Assembly: GCF_001077535.1 (NCBI RefSeq)
Contig: NZ_CP011968.1
Span: 3,658,001 to 3,722,000 of the forward strand
Source: Clostridioides difficile ATCC 9689 = DSM 1296
GTDB taxonomy: Bacteria; Bacillota; Clostridia; Peptostreptococcales; Peptostreptococcaceae
DNA length: 64,000 bases
Reading direction: 5' to 3'
A model generated the notes under the pieces. The model was not told the DNA's origin and did no database searches. It was given only the letters and a program-made list of their open reading frames with translations. The translations under genes were made by a program, and so were the position numbers. Within the stretch, counting starts at the first letter, position 1, and each line of letters opens with the position of its first letter. Shown here piece by piece: positions 25,785 to 34,507 of the stretch.

Positions 25785-27385
25785 ATTTTTGTATTATTGG
25801 TGTATTTTTGTATTATTTTTTCTGCACATTTTATACCATCAACTGCTGCTGTAACTATACCACCTGCATATCCAGCACCTTCACCACATGGATATAGATT
25901 CTTAATACTCACTGATTCTAAAGTATTTTCATCTCTTACTATTCTTATTGGTGATGATGACCTAGTTTCTACTCCCGTCAAAACAGCATCATACATTGCA
26001 AACCCATTCAATTTTTTATCAAGAGATATAAACGCTTCTCTCATAGTCTCTGTTACGAAGCTAGGCAAACATTCACTTAAATTTGTAAGTGTATATCCTG
26101 GTCTATATGATGGCTCAACACTTCCTAAATTCAAAGAAGTCTTATTATTTATAAAATCTCCAACAAGCTGAACTGGTGCATTATAATTTTTTCCACCTAA
26201 TTCAAAAGCTAATTTTTCATACTTCTGCTGGAAATGAACACCTGCTAGTGGATTATCACTCTTAAAATCTTCTGGCGTTACATTTACTAAAAATGCACTA
26301 TTTGCATTTATTTTATCTCTTGCATGTTCACTCATACCATTTGTAACTATTTCAAAATCATTTGATGCAGATGCTATGACACTACCTCCTGGACACATAC
26401 AAAAAGTATATGCTGTTCTTCCATTTGAAACATGCTCTATAAGTCTATAATCTGCAGCTCCTAACCTAGGATGATTATAAAAATCCTTGTACTGTGCTTT
26501 ATTTATTAAATCTTGTGGATGTTCAACTCTAGCTCCTATTGCAAAAGGTTTTTGAACTATTTTTATACCTCTTGAATACAACATTTCATAAGTATCTCTT
26601 GCACTATGTCCAACAGCTAATATAATTGTATCTGTATCTATTTTTTCAGTATCATTTATTATTACAGATTGTATAGAATCATTTGATACAACTATATCTG
26701 TTACTTTTGAATTAAATCTAACTTGACCACCTAAACTTATTATTTCATTTCTTATATTTTTAACTACATTTTTTAATATATCTGTTCCAACATGTGGCTT
26801 ATGTGAGTATAATATTTCATCTGGTGCTCCAAACTGAACTAACTCTTCTAATACTTTTCTACATCGTATATCTTTTATTCTAGTTGTAAGTTTACCATCC
26901 GAAAAAGTTCCTGCTCCACCTTCTCCAAATTGAACGTTTGAATTATTTTTTAATTTTCTAGTTGTCCAAAAATCACTTATATCTTTGGTTCTACTGTCTA
27001 CATCAAGACCTCTTTCAAGTATGATTGGTTCATAACCCATTTGAGCTAAAAGCAGACCTGCAAACAAGCCAGCTGGTCCACTACCAATTACCAAAGGATT
27101 ATTCTTTAATTTTTTATCACCCACAGGTACATTTACGTATCTGATTTCCTTTATTTTTGTTACATCTTTTATTTTTGAGTTAAGTATTTTATTTTCATCT
27201 TTAACTTCTACATCTACAGAATAAACAAATTCCATTTTTCCTTTTTTTCTAGCATCTATAGATTCTTTATATATACTATATTTGACTAAGTTTTTTTCTT
27301 TTATTTTTAGCTTCTTAAGTATAACATCTTTTAATAAAGATATATCTTTATCAATTCCAAGTTTTACATTAGATACTCTTAACAT
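25781..27385 (-). CDS. FAD-dependent dehydrogenase (COG2509-like)
   Basis: About 534 residues from ATG 27385, which follows GAGAGGAAAAC; a longer reading to 27487 lacks support. The dinucleotide-binding motif is PLVIGSGPAGLFAGLLLAQMGYEPIILERG (key residues GxGxxG), preceded by an about 100-residue N-terminal domain. Further motifs are VQFGEGGAGTFSDGKLTTR, ILAVGHSARDTYEML and the C-terminal NLYPCGEGAGYAGGIVTAAVDG. It matches the widespread uncharacterised FAD-dependent dehydrogenases related to BaiN-like flavoproteins. The substrate is unknown. An intrinsic terminator lies only about 30 bases upstream of its start, so read-through or an internal promoter is needed. Confidence 0.85.
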   Translation of the reverse strand: MLRVSNVKLGIDKDISLLKDVILKKLKIKEKNLVKYSIYKESIDARKKGKMEFVYSVDVEVKDENKILNSKIKDVTKIKEIRYVNVPVGDKKLKNNPLVIGSGPAGLFAGLLLAQMGYEPIILERGLDVDSRTKDISDFWTTRKLKNNSNVQFGEGGAGTFSDGKLTTRIKDIRCRKVLEELVQFGAPDEILYSHKPHVGTDILKNVVKNIRNEIISLGGQVRFNSKVTDIVVSNDSIQSVIINDTEKIDTDTIILAVGHSARDTYEMLYSRGIKIVQKPFAIGARVEHPQDLINKAQYKDFYNHPRLGAADYRLIEHVSNGRTAYTFCMCPGGSVIASASNDFEIVTNGMSEHARDKINANSAFLVNVTPEDFKSDNPLAGVHFQQKYEKLAFELGGKNYNAPVQLVGDFINNKTSLNLGSVEPSYRPGYTLTNLSECLPSFVTETMREAFISLDKKLNGFAMYDAVLTGVETRSSSPIRIVRDENTLESVSIKNLYPCGEGAGYAGGIVTAAVDGIKCAEKIIQKYTNNTKI

Positions 27386-27413
27386 ATTGTTTTCCTCTCT
27401 TAGATTGTAATAT

Positions 27414-27440
27414 AAAAAAGCTAGGGTTATTCCTAGCTTT
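27414..27440 (-). terminator. Terminator between a small unknown gene and the flavoprotein
   Basis: AAAGCTAGG (27417-27425) and CCTAGCTTT (27432-27440) are perfect 9-base arms around a 6-base loop. On the minus strand six T residues follow. The stop codon of the upstream small gene lies inside the 5' arm. Confidence 0.82.
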
Positions 27441-27750
27441 CTACAAATATAACTTCTATATTCTCTTTTACTAGATTTTCTACCCAAATCTCATCTAGCA
27501 CAAAATTCTTTATTTTGTTTACAACAAGTGTTTTATCTAAATCTTTTTTCAAGTTTTTTACTAAGACCATTGCTTCAACTGATTTATGCAATCTTTCAAC
27601 ATACAGAGAATTAACTTTAATCAATACAACCCTTAATTCACATACATATAACTTTTCACTACCTAAGGTGATTTCATCATCATATTCATATACACTAAAT
27701 TCATATGTATTTTCATAAGGTGTTATATTTTCTATTCCTATATAGTCCAT
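27433..27750 (-). CDS. Small protein of unknown function (105 aa)
   Basis: A 105-residue acidic, soluble protein (MDYIGIENITPYENTYEFSVY...). I recognise no family. No signal peptide, membrane helix or cysteine pair is visible; it has one Cys. It starts 4 bases after the stop of the 121-residue protein upstream, strongly suggesting one operon, and its stop codon sits inside a terminator hairpin. The coding pattern matches neighbours, so I take it as a real gene of unknown role. Confidence 0.7.
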   Translation of the reverse strand: MDYIGIENITPYENTYEFSVYEYDDEITLGSEKLYVCELRVVLIKVNSLYVERLHKSVEAMVLVKNLKKDLDKTLVVNKIKNFVLDEIWVENLVKENIEVIFVES

Positions 27751-27754
27751 TTAT

Positions 27755-28120
27755 TTATCCTTTTTTAGTTATAAGACCTCTTATAACCTTCATATTATTA
27801 AACACCTTTTCTAAGAAGTTCTCTGCTTCTTCATTGTCTAAAAGGTTTATTTCAAGGTTTTCGTTTTCTACAATACCTTTAGATTTACAGTACTCTTTAG
27901 CAATATTTATTAGTTCATTTTTTTTATCCATAGATAAATCAAACTCTTTATAGTCTATTATTATATATTGTTTGGTATCAGGTGATACACCATTATTATA
28001 TCCTATTTCTATATGATAAATAACTGCATATATTTCTTCTCCGTTGTACACAGGTACAGCTGGGTTAGATTTTATAAAGTTCGTTGATACAGCAATTGCA
28101 TTTCCTAAACTAAGACTCAT
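27755..28120 (-). CDS. Small protein of unknown function (121 aa)
   Basis: A 121-residue soluble protein (MSLSLGNAIAVSTNFIKSNPAVPVYNGEEIYAVIYH...). No membrane segment and no recognisable catalytic motif. The C-terminal half is rich in charged residues and probably helical. It is followed after 4 bases by the 105-residue gene, forming a two-gene unit downstream of the SEC-C protein. I cannot assign a function. Confidence 0.7.
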   Translation of the reverse strand: MSLSLGNAIAVSTNFIKSNPAVPVYNGEEIYAVIYHIEIGYNNGVSPDTKQYIIIDYKEFDLSMDKKNELINIAKEYCKSKGIVENENLEINLLDNEEAENFLEKVFNNMKVIRGLITKKG

Positions 28121-28200
28121 TATTAATACCTCTTTCTAAACATTATACATATATTATACTATAGATTCTTTATCTATGACTTAAAGCTTTTTATAATTAA

Positions 28201-29238
28201 TTAAGATATTTTTAAATCCTTGTATCTCTTTCCTAGTGTACTAGAGCTTATATCGTATTTCTTTGATATTTGAACTTGAGTTATAGGTTGTCCTGCTTCT
28301 TTTTTAACATAGTATTCAACAGCAGCTGCCCAACCATTTTCAGCTCCTTTTATATTTTCATGATTTTTCTTATATTCATTCCAAAACTCTATACATGCAT
28401 CTATATTTTCTTTTTCTACATTTTCTTTAAGAGTATCTAGAACTTTACATTCTTCTTCAGCTAATTCATTTTCTGAATTAACTTTTGTATCGTTTTTATC
28501 TCTTTCTCTCTTTAAATATTCAGCTATACTTGGGTCTAAAAGCTGTTGTATATACTTGTATAGTATATGTGTATGATAAATTAAGAACGACTTCATATCT
28601 TTGTATACATCTTGATATTGATTGAATAGATTCATAATATCCTTTAAAATTATATCTTTAACCTCATTTGATATACTTATAGTTATATCTATCAATATGT
28701 TAGTTCCTTCAATATCAACTATTCTAGCTATCATACAACTTCCGATTTTAAAACTTCTCAGAAGTTTTACATCTTCTGTACAAAGTTCATTTCCACTTAA
28801 ACAGTCCTTTAATACTATTTTTCCAGCAGAAACTTCTTTTACCTCATAAATACTTACGTATGATTCAAACATACTTTTTAATATTGATACTTCTGATTGA
28901 CTTAGGTTTGCACCATTTTCTTCAAGAAAACCAACTGTCATAACCTTTTTATTTTCCATTATGTGGTCTTGTATTAAATAAGTATTAAAAAATCTTTCAA
29001 ATTTTTCATTTACACTATCATTTTGCATTATATAAAACATTTCTTTAGCTTTTTCACATTCTTCTTTAAACTTATCCTGTCTTGAATAATCATATAACTT
29101 TGAATATAAATCTGTATATTGTTTTTGTGAAAGTTCAGTTTTTCTGCATGCTCTTTCTGAAACAATATCTTTATTTAAACAACATTTCTTGTATTTTTTG
29201 CCACTTCCACAAGGGCATAGCTCATTTCTCCCTAACAA
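28201..29238 (-). CDS. SEC-C zinc-motif protein with C-terminal helix-turn-helix
   Basis: About 345 residues. The N-terminus carries a SEC-C zinc motif, RNELCPCGSGKKYKKCC, as found at the SecA C-terminus and in many unrelated proteins. The middle is predicted helical and of unknown fold. The last 40 residues (QPITQVQISKKYDISSSTLGKRYKDLK) look like a helix-turn-helix, so nucleic-acid binding is possible. TTG 29238 lies 11 bases after GGGAG and is preferred. A GTG at 29250 overlaps that ribosome binding site. Role unknown; perhaps a regulator or a ribosome/SecB-associated factor. Confidence 0.72.
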   Translation of the reverse strand: MLGRNELCPCGSGKKYKKCCLNKDIVSERACRKTELSQKQYTDLYSKLYDYSRQDKFKEECEKAKEMFYIMQNDSVNEKFERFFNTYLIQDHIMENKKVMTVGFLEENGANLSQSEVSILKSMFESYVSIYEVKEVSAGKIVLKDCLSGNELCTEDVKLLRSFKIGSCMIARIVDIEGTNILIDITISISNEVKDIILKDIMNLFNQYQDVYKDMKSFLIYHTHILYKYIQQLLDPSIAEYLKRERDKNDTKVNSENELAEEECKVLDTLKENVEKENIDACIEFWNEYKKNHENIKGAENGWAAAVEYYVKKEAGQPITQVQISKKYDISSSTLGKRYKDLKIS

Positions 29239-29490
29239 TATGACTTCCACTCCCTTATTATTAAATTAAAGTACAATTTGTTATTATACCATTTTTTTAT
29301 TAATCAATCTATAGTATAAGTAAATATTCTATTAAATTCACTTATATTTTGGTACAATATATTAACTTTAATTAGGATTTCGATAAAATCATCAACAATC
29401 CCTCTTGTAGAAATGAATTATCGTAAAACTAATTCCTCTATAAAATTTTATTAATTGATAATAGTTTTTTACTTTATCTATTCTTTTTTG

Positions 29491-30075
29491 TTATATGACT
29501 CTAACTGTCATTTTACATTCAACAATATTGTCTTTTTCTTGTTTATATTCATTTGGAATATTTTGAACATCAAAATTATTGACTTTTAATTTATTAATTT
29601 CTATCTTTTCAAGTTTATTATTTAGTCTTAACTTCTTCATTACACCTTCAAGTTTCAACACATTTGCAAGTTCTCCATTAACTTTTATTTCTAAATTAAC
29701 TTGTTTTTTATTGTGATTATCTAAACTACTTTCTTGATTAATATATTCTACATTCACAATATCTCTCAGTTCATTTTCTACTAATAACACTATATCTTTA
29801 TTTGTTTTTTTATCTAAAAATGAGTTATTAAAATTATTTTTTAATTCTTCATTTTTATTTGATTCAACACTTTCTATATATTTATCATCTATATGCTTAT
29901 TATCCTTTATTTGATAATTATCTTGATTATTTATTTTATTTATTATATTTTGCTTTTCATTCTTCAAACTAGTTAGGTTTTCTTCCAAATAACTTACTGC
30001 TATATCACTTGCCAATATAATAACTAATATTAACAATATTTTAAGTAGATTTTTTTCTCTATTATTTAATCTCAA
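29491..30075 (-). CDS. Type IV pilus assembly protein, PilO-like
   Basis: A 194-residue bitopic membrane protein. After a short basic N-terminus, one hydrophobic helix (about residues 10-27) is followed by a coiled-coil-like charged stretch (SYLEENLTSLKNEKQNIINKINNQ) and a mixed C-terminal domain. That layout is typical of PilO, which with PilM and PilN forms the inner-membrane alignment complex. Start is probably TTG 30075 with GGGTGATT upstream. It is the last gene of the pilus operon. Assignment rests on layout and position more than on sequence motifs. Confidence 0.72.
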   Translation of the reverse strand: MRLNNREKNLLKILLILVIILASDIAVSYLEENLTSLKNEKQNIINKINNQDNYQIKDNKHIDDKYIESVESNKNEELKNNFNNSFLDKKTNKDIVLLVENELRDIVNVEYINQESSLDNHNKKQVNLEIKVNGELANVLKLEGVMKKLRLNNKLEKIEINKLKVNNFDVQNIPNEYKQEKDNIVECKMTVRVI

Positions 30076-30089
30076 AAATAATCACCCAT

Positions 30090-30533
30090 CTAACTTTTTA
30101 TTCTAAATCTATAATATTCTCCATCTCTTACAATACTGTCTATGTAATAATATTTTATGTACTTTATTTTCCTTAAATTGTTTAAAACATCTAAATCACT
30201 ACACACACCTTCCATCTCTAGCTTATTTTTATCTATTGATATTTTAGTAATACTATTTATTCCAATTGTTTCATATATTTTTTTTATTTCATTAAGTTTT
30301 ATTTTAGAAAATTTCTCTCTAGTTTTGTCTGTTGTTGGTAAAGTGTTCTTTGATTTATCCACTAGCTTATTTTGACTTATATAATCTTCAAGTTCATTTA
30401 TAGATTTCACATACATAAATGATTTAAATAAAATACACGTTAAAATTAAGACTATTATTATTTTATAGATTTTATTACATGGTTTAGTTTTTTTAAATCC
30501 ATTAAGAAAATTTATTGTTTTATCCACTTTCAC
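30090..30533 (-). CDS. Type IV pilus assembly protein, PilN-like
   Basis: A 147-residue bitopic protein. It has a basic cytoplasmic N-terminus (MKVDKTINFLNGFKKTKP), a single hydrophobic helix (about residues 23-38) and an external ferredoxin-like C-terminal domain. PilN binds PilM through its N-terminus. It starts (GTG) immediately after the PilM stop, so translation is likely coupled, and lies 14 bases before PilO. The family call is from gene order and layout. Confidence 0.72.
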   Translation of the reverse strand: MKVDKTINFLNGFKKTKPCNKIYKIIIVLILTCILFKSFMYVKSINELEDYISQNKLVDKSKNTLPTTDKTREKFSKIKLNEIKKIYETIGINSITKISIDKNKLEMEGVCSDLDVLNNLRKIKYIKYYYIDSIVRDGEYYRFRIKS

Positions 30534-31406
30534 TTAAATAATCATTCCTATACTATTTATATAATTTATCCTATTGTCTTCTAAATCTGCATCAAAATTA
30601 TTTTCTACTTTTACTTTATCTTTTAATCTTAATGGATTTACTTCAATAGATTTATCTGTATATTTAAAGTATTCTTCAATAAAACAATTTTCTATACCAT
30701 AGTAATAAACATACTTAAAATCCCTTAATAATCTTTTTATGAACTCATATGATTTTCCCTCTTTTGATAGCAAGTATGTTTCTCTTATTTTTTTATCTTT
30801 TGTTATATTTATAATTAACTGACTTTTTTTACATTCTATAAATACCCCTTCTTCTGAAAAATTCTCTATTAAATTTAAGTTTATAAGCTTTTGTAATATA
30901 TCAAAATTTATATTTATAGTCTTTGGATTCATATTTAGATTTTCTGAAATGTTCTTAATTAATTGAATAATACTCTTTGGGAAAAGAATTACTTGTATAT
31001 TCAATTTATCATTTTTAGAATTTATAACTTTATATTTTATTGAATAGTTATTTATGTTTATTGGAATGTATTGTGTTATTTCAAATTCAATCATGCTTAA
31101 TATGTCTCTTTTTTTCTTAGTATTTAGAACTTCAACATTTCTAATGACTATATCCTGAATTTGAATGTTAAAGTATAAATTTTTATATAATATTTTTGAT
31201 TTACCAATCTCCTCTTTTACAAATCTAACTACATCTTCTATATATTTAATCTTCTCAATCGAATTACTATCATTTTTTATATCAAAGTTAATCTCTTTTA
31301 TAATTGATTTATCTATAAAAACTTTTTTATGACTTTTTCTTAAAAATACAAGCCTTATATAATCATCATTTATTTCTAAGTTTAGAATTTTTTTAATTAT
31401 AGCCAT
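30534..31406 (-). CDS. Type IV pilus assembly protein, PilM-like
   Basis: A 290-residue soluble protein of actin-like (ASKHA) type. The N-terminus MAIIKKILNLEINDDYIRLV is a degenerate form of the PilM opening (LGLDIGSSSIKVV), and IEFEITQYIPININNYSIKYKVI matches the PilM region 'IKWEAEQYIPF'. The ATP-binding residues appear poorly conserved. The ribosome binding site AAGGAG abuts the ATG, which is unusually close; a non-ATG start a few codons in is possible. It should couple the cytoplasmic motor to PilN and PilO. Confidence 0.75.
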   Translation of the reverse strand: MAIIKKILNLEINDDYIRLVFLRKSHKKVFIDKSIIKEINFDIKNDSNSIEKIKYIEDVVRFVKEEIGKSKILYKNLYFNIQIQDIVIRNVEVLNTKKKRDILSMIEFEITQYIPININNYSIKYKVINSKNDKLNIQVILFPKSIIQLIKNISENLNMNPKTININFDILQKLINLNLIENFSEEGVFIECKKSQLIINITKDKKIRETYLLSKEGKSYEFIKRLLRDFKYVYYYGIENCFIEEYFKYTDKSIEVNPLRLKDKVKVENNFDADLEDNRINYINSIGMII

Positions 31407-31458
31407 CTCCTTCTTAAATAAAAATAATTTTAAAACTTACAGCAATCAATATAAAATA

Positions 31459-31818
31459 TTATTTTGGATAAAATTGCTTAGAATTTATATTTACGCTTAT
31501 ATCTGTTCCGCTATCATTTATGACAAGTTCGAATTTACCTGATGTACTCTGAGGAACTGGAACAGTATTTAGGTATCCCTTTTCCTTCAATGTCTCTACA
31601 CTTAGAGAGTCTATTGTCTTTTCATCATCATTAATTGCCATGCTAGCTGCGGTTACTATATTAGCAGCATTCGTATAGTCTGCATTTAATTTGGCACTTT
31701 CTTGAACCTTACTATACTTAACTAATGCTATACTAGATATAACGCCTAAAATAGTTACTACTACAATCATTTCAACAAGTGTAAATCCTTTTCGTTTTTT
31801 ATTTATCAAATTTATCAA
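31459..31818 (-). CDS. pilA2: Type IV pilin (major-pilin-like) of the second pilus locus
   Basis: A 119-residue prepilin. The class III signal is clear: basic leader MINLINKKRKG, cleavage before FTLVEMIVVVTILGVISS, with Glu at +5 of the mature protein. The hydrophobic N-terminal helix is followed by a small globular domain without cysteines, so there is no disulfide-bonded D-loop. Order in the operon (after PilC, before PilM) fits a structural pilin. In C. difficile nomenclature I recall this locus pilin as PilA2. No prepilin peptidase gene lies in this window, so processing must use one elsewhere. Confidence 0.9.
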   Translation of the reverse strand: MINLINKKRKGFTLVEMIVVVTILGVISSIALVKYSKVQESAKLNADYTNAANIVTAASMAINDDEKTIDSLSVETLKEKGYLNTVPVPQSTSGKFELVINDSGTDISVNINSKQFYPK

Positions 31819-31871
31819 TTAAATATTCTCTCCTTTTCAAAAGTTTCATCTAATAAAATTTATTTTTCTCT

Positions 31872-32957
31872 CTAAAAATTAGTAATTGCATCAAACATAG
31901 GAACAACCATTGCTAAAATAAAAGTACCAATAATTAATCCCATAAATACAATTAGCATAGGTTCTATAAATTTCATTATTTGCTCTATTTTGTTATTTAA
32001 TTCATTTTCATAAAATTTATTTATTACATTTAGACTTTTATCTAGTTTCCCACTTTCTTCTCCTGTATTTGCCATTGAAATAAATAATTTTGGAAAAATA
32101 TTTGCTAAATTCAAAGATTTACCTATGCTATTTCCTTTTTTTATATAATTATTGGAAATCTTTAACCTTTCATAAATAAATTCGTTGTCTACAACACTAG
32201 CTGACATGTCTATAGCTTCCACAATTTGTATTCCACTGCTAATTAAAACGGACAATGCCCTTGAAAATCTTGTTGTAGCTACTAACTGATTAATTTTTTT
32301 TATAAAAGGTATTTTGAATTTTAACGAATTAATCAATTTTTTTATATTATCATTTGTTATAAAGAAATAAATGTTTCCTATTGAAAACAATATAAAACTA
32401 AATATTATATAAGCTAAGTTATTTGTAACCACTATAGATATTCCCATTAAAACTCTAGTTATTAAAGGTGGTTCAATTCCATTGTTGGTAAAAACCACCT
32501 GAAAATTAGGTATTACAAATACGAATATAAACAACATTGATAAGATAGATAATATTATAAGTATTATTGGATATATTGAAATAGTTATTATTTTCATTTT
32601 TAATTTGTATTCTTTATCATAATAATTAGATAAATCACTCATTATTATATCTAAGTTTCCACTAGTTTCTCCTGCTTTTATCATACTTATAAAGAATTTA
32701 GAAAATATACCTGTTATTTGAAATGATTCTGCTATTGAGTTACCTTTTTGAATATGATTTGATACTATACTAAGCAAATTCTTTACTTTTTTACTTGACT
32801 GACTCTCAATGATTTCAAATATTTTTGTAATTTCACATCCAGATTCCAGCAATATGCCTATCTCTTTGCAAATTACTCTAATTTCTTTATCACTGATTCT
32901 ATTTAATACTAAATAAAACTTTTCTAAATTATAAAATATATTTTTAGATAATCTCAT
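31872..32957 (-). CDS. pilC2: Type IV pilus platform protein PilC
   Basis: A 361-residue member of the T2SS-F/PilC family. It contains two related cytoplasmic helical domains, each with the SGxL motif (KAGETSGNLDIIMSDLSNYY and NTGEESGKLDKSLNVINKFYENEL). Membrane helices lie near residues 130-155, 175-195 and at the C-terminus (MLIVFMGLIIGTFILAMVVPMF). It anchors the extension ATPase and organises pilin assembly. It lies downstream of PilB with a 170-base gap. Length is slightly short compared with the usual 400, from a shorter N-terminus. Confidence 0.92.
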   Translation of the reverse strand: MRLSKNIFYNLEKFYLVLNRISDKEIRVICKEIGILLESGCEITKIFEIIESQSSKKVKNLLSIVSNHIQKGNSIAESFQITGIFSKFFISMIKAGETSGNLDIIMSDLSNYYDKEYKLKMKIITISIYPIILIILSILSMLFIFVFVIPNFQVVFTNNGIEPPLITRVLMGISIVVTNNLAYIIFSFILFSIGNIYFFITNDNIKKLINSLKFKIPFIKKINQLVATTRFSRALSVLISSGIQIVEAIDMSASVVDNEFIYERLKISNNYIKKGNSIGKSLNLANIFPKLFISMANTGEESGKLDKSLNVINKFYENELNNKIEQIMKFIEPMLIVFMGLIIGTFILAMVVPMFDAITNF

Positions 32958-33127
32958 GTACTATAATACCTTCCAAATTATATTAATTACAATTAAATAA
33001 ACTTAATATTTTCTAATTTAATGCATTTAATTTTATTTCACTTAAATATAATTTATACTCAAACATCTTAATTAAAATAGATTAAATAAAGACAACTGAC
33101 CAAACGAAGTTTAACTATACAATTCAG

Positions 33128-34507
33128 TTAAATCATTTCATTTACTACTAAACACTCTTCTAATGTCGTTATTTTTTCATTTATTAGTCTTTTACAACTA
33201 TCTTCAAATGTTATCATTCCATTATTTTGTGCCACATCTTTAATAGTACTAGAATCCTCCATATTTCTTATACATGTCTTTATATCATCATTAATTTCTA
33301 AGATTTCATAAATTGCTGTTCTTCCAAAGTATCCTTTATCATTACATTTTTCACACCCTACAGCTACCTTAGTATTTACATCTCCACTAAAATTATCTTT
33401 TATCATAATCTCATGGCTACAATGATTGCAGACTTTTCTAACCAACTTTTGAGATATAACACCTATAAGAGAGGCATTTAAAAGATATGGTGGTATTTGC
33501 ATTTCTAGTAATCTAGCTATGGAAGATACTGCATCATTAGTATGTAAAGTACTTATAACTAAATGACCTGTTATAGCTGCTCTTACTGCTATCTTAGCTG
33601 TTTCTGCATCTCTTATTTCTCCGACCATTATTATATCTGGGTCTTGTCTTAATATCGCTCTAAGACCTACATCAAAGCTCAACCCTACTTTTGAATTTAC
33701 TTGAATCTGACTTATGCCATCCATCTTATACTCTACAGGATTTTCTATAGTCATAATATTTTTATTTATTCCTTTTAAATCATTTAATAAGGAATATACT
33801 GTTGTAGTCTTTCCACTACCTGTAGGACCTGTCACTAATAATATTCCTGCTCTTTTATTTATTATACGATTTATAGATTTTATAGCTTCCTCTGAAAAAC
33901 CAAGTTCTAATTTGTCTTTTAAAAAAGTATCTCTATTAAGTATCCTCAAAACTATTTTTTCACCATAGACAGTTGGTATTGATGAAACTCTAATGTCAAT
34001 TAAATTTCCACCTAACTTTATATCCACCCTACCATCCTGAGGAAGCCTTTTTTCTGTTATATCCATTGATGCCTTTAATTTTATAACCGTAGACAATGAT
34101 GGATAGACATCAACTAAAAATTTTGATACTTCCTTTAGTTCTCCATCTACCCTCATTCTCACTATTAAATGTTCTTTAAATGGTTCTATATGTATATCAC
34201 TTGCGTTTTCTTTTATAGCTTTTTCTAAAAGATTTTCAAATAATTTTTTTGCATAATCCTCATCAAGTTCAAAGCTATTATAATATTTTTCAATCTTTTC
34301 ACTTATAAGTTCTTTTTTCTCCTTCTTCAATATAATTTCTTTACCTGTAGCTAATCTCAAGTCCTGTAGAGCATAAATATCCTCATCTTCTATTTCTACA
34401 ACTAAATTATCATCTTGAAACTCAACTGGAAATACATTATATTTTTTTGCAAGTTTTTCTGGTATTAACATTGGCAAACTGCTTTCCTCTAATATAATCT
34501 TAATCAC
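33128..34507 (-). CDS. pilB2: Type IV pilus extension ATPase PilB
   Basis: A 459-residue hexameric ATPase powering pilin polymerisation. Walker [10 protein letters not shown], the Asp box, Walker B ILRQDPDIIMVGEIRD and the His box (AAITGHLVISTLHTND) are all present, as is a four-Cys zinc site (CNHCSH ... CEKCND). The N-terminal MshEN-type region is reduced to about 65 residues. GTG 34507 overlaps the DUF881 gene and touches its AAAGGG site, so an internal TTG/ATG near 34471-34474, after GAGGAAAG, is also possible. No PilT-type retraction ATPase is encoded in this locus. Confidence 0.92.
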   Translation of the reverse strand: MIKIILEESSLPMLIPEKLAKKYNVFPVEFQDDNLVVEIEDEDIYALQDLRLATGKEIILKKEKKELISEKIEKYYNSFELDEDYAKKLFENLLEKAIKENASDIHIEPFKEHLIVRMRVDGELKEVSKFLVDVYPSLSTVIKLKASMDITEKRLPQDGRVDIKLGGNLIDIRVSSIPTVYGEKIVLRILNRDTFLKDKLELGFSEEAIKSINRIINKRAGILLVTGPTGSGKTTTVYSLLNDLKGINKNIMTIENPVEYKMDGISQIQVNSKVGLSFDVGLRAILRQDPDIIMVGEIRDAETAKIAVRAAITGHLVISTLHTNDAVSSIARLLEMQIPPYLLNASLIGVISQKLVRKVCNHCSHEIMIKDNFSGDVNTKVAVGCEKCNDKGYFGRTAIYEILEINDDIKTCIRNMEDSSTIKDVAQNNGMITFEDSCKRLINEKITTLEECLVVNEMI

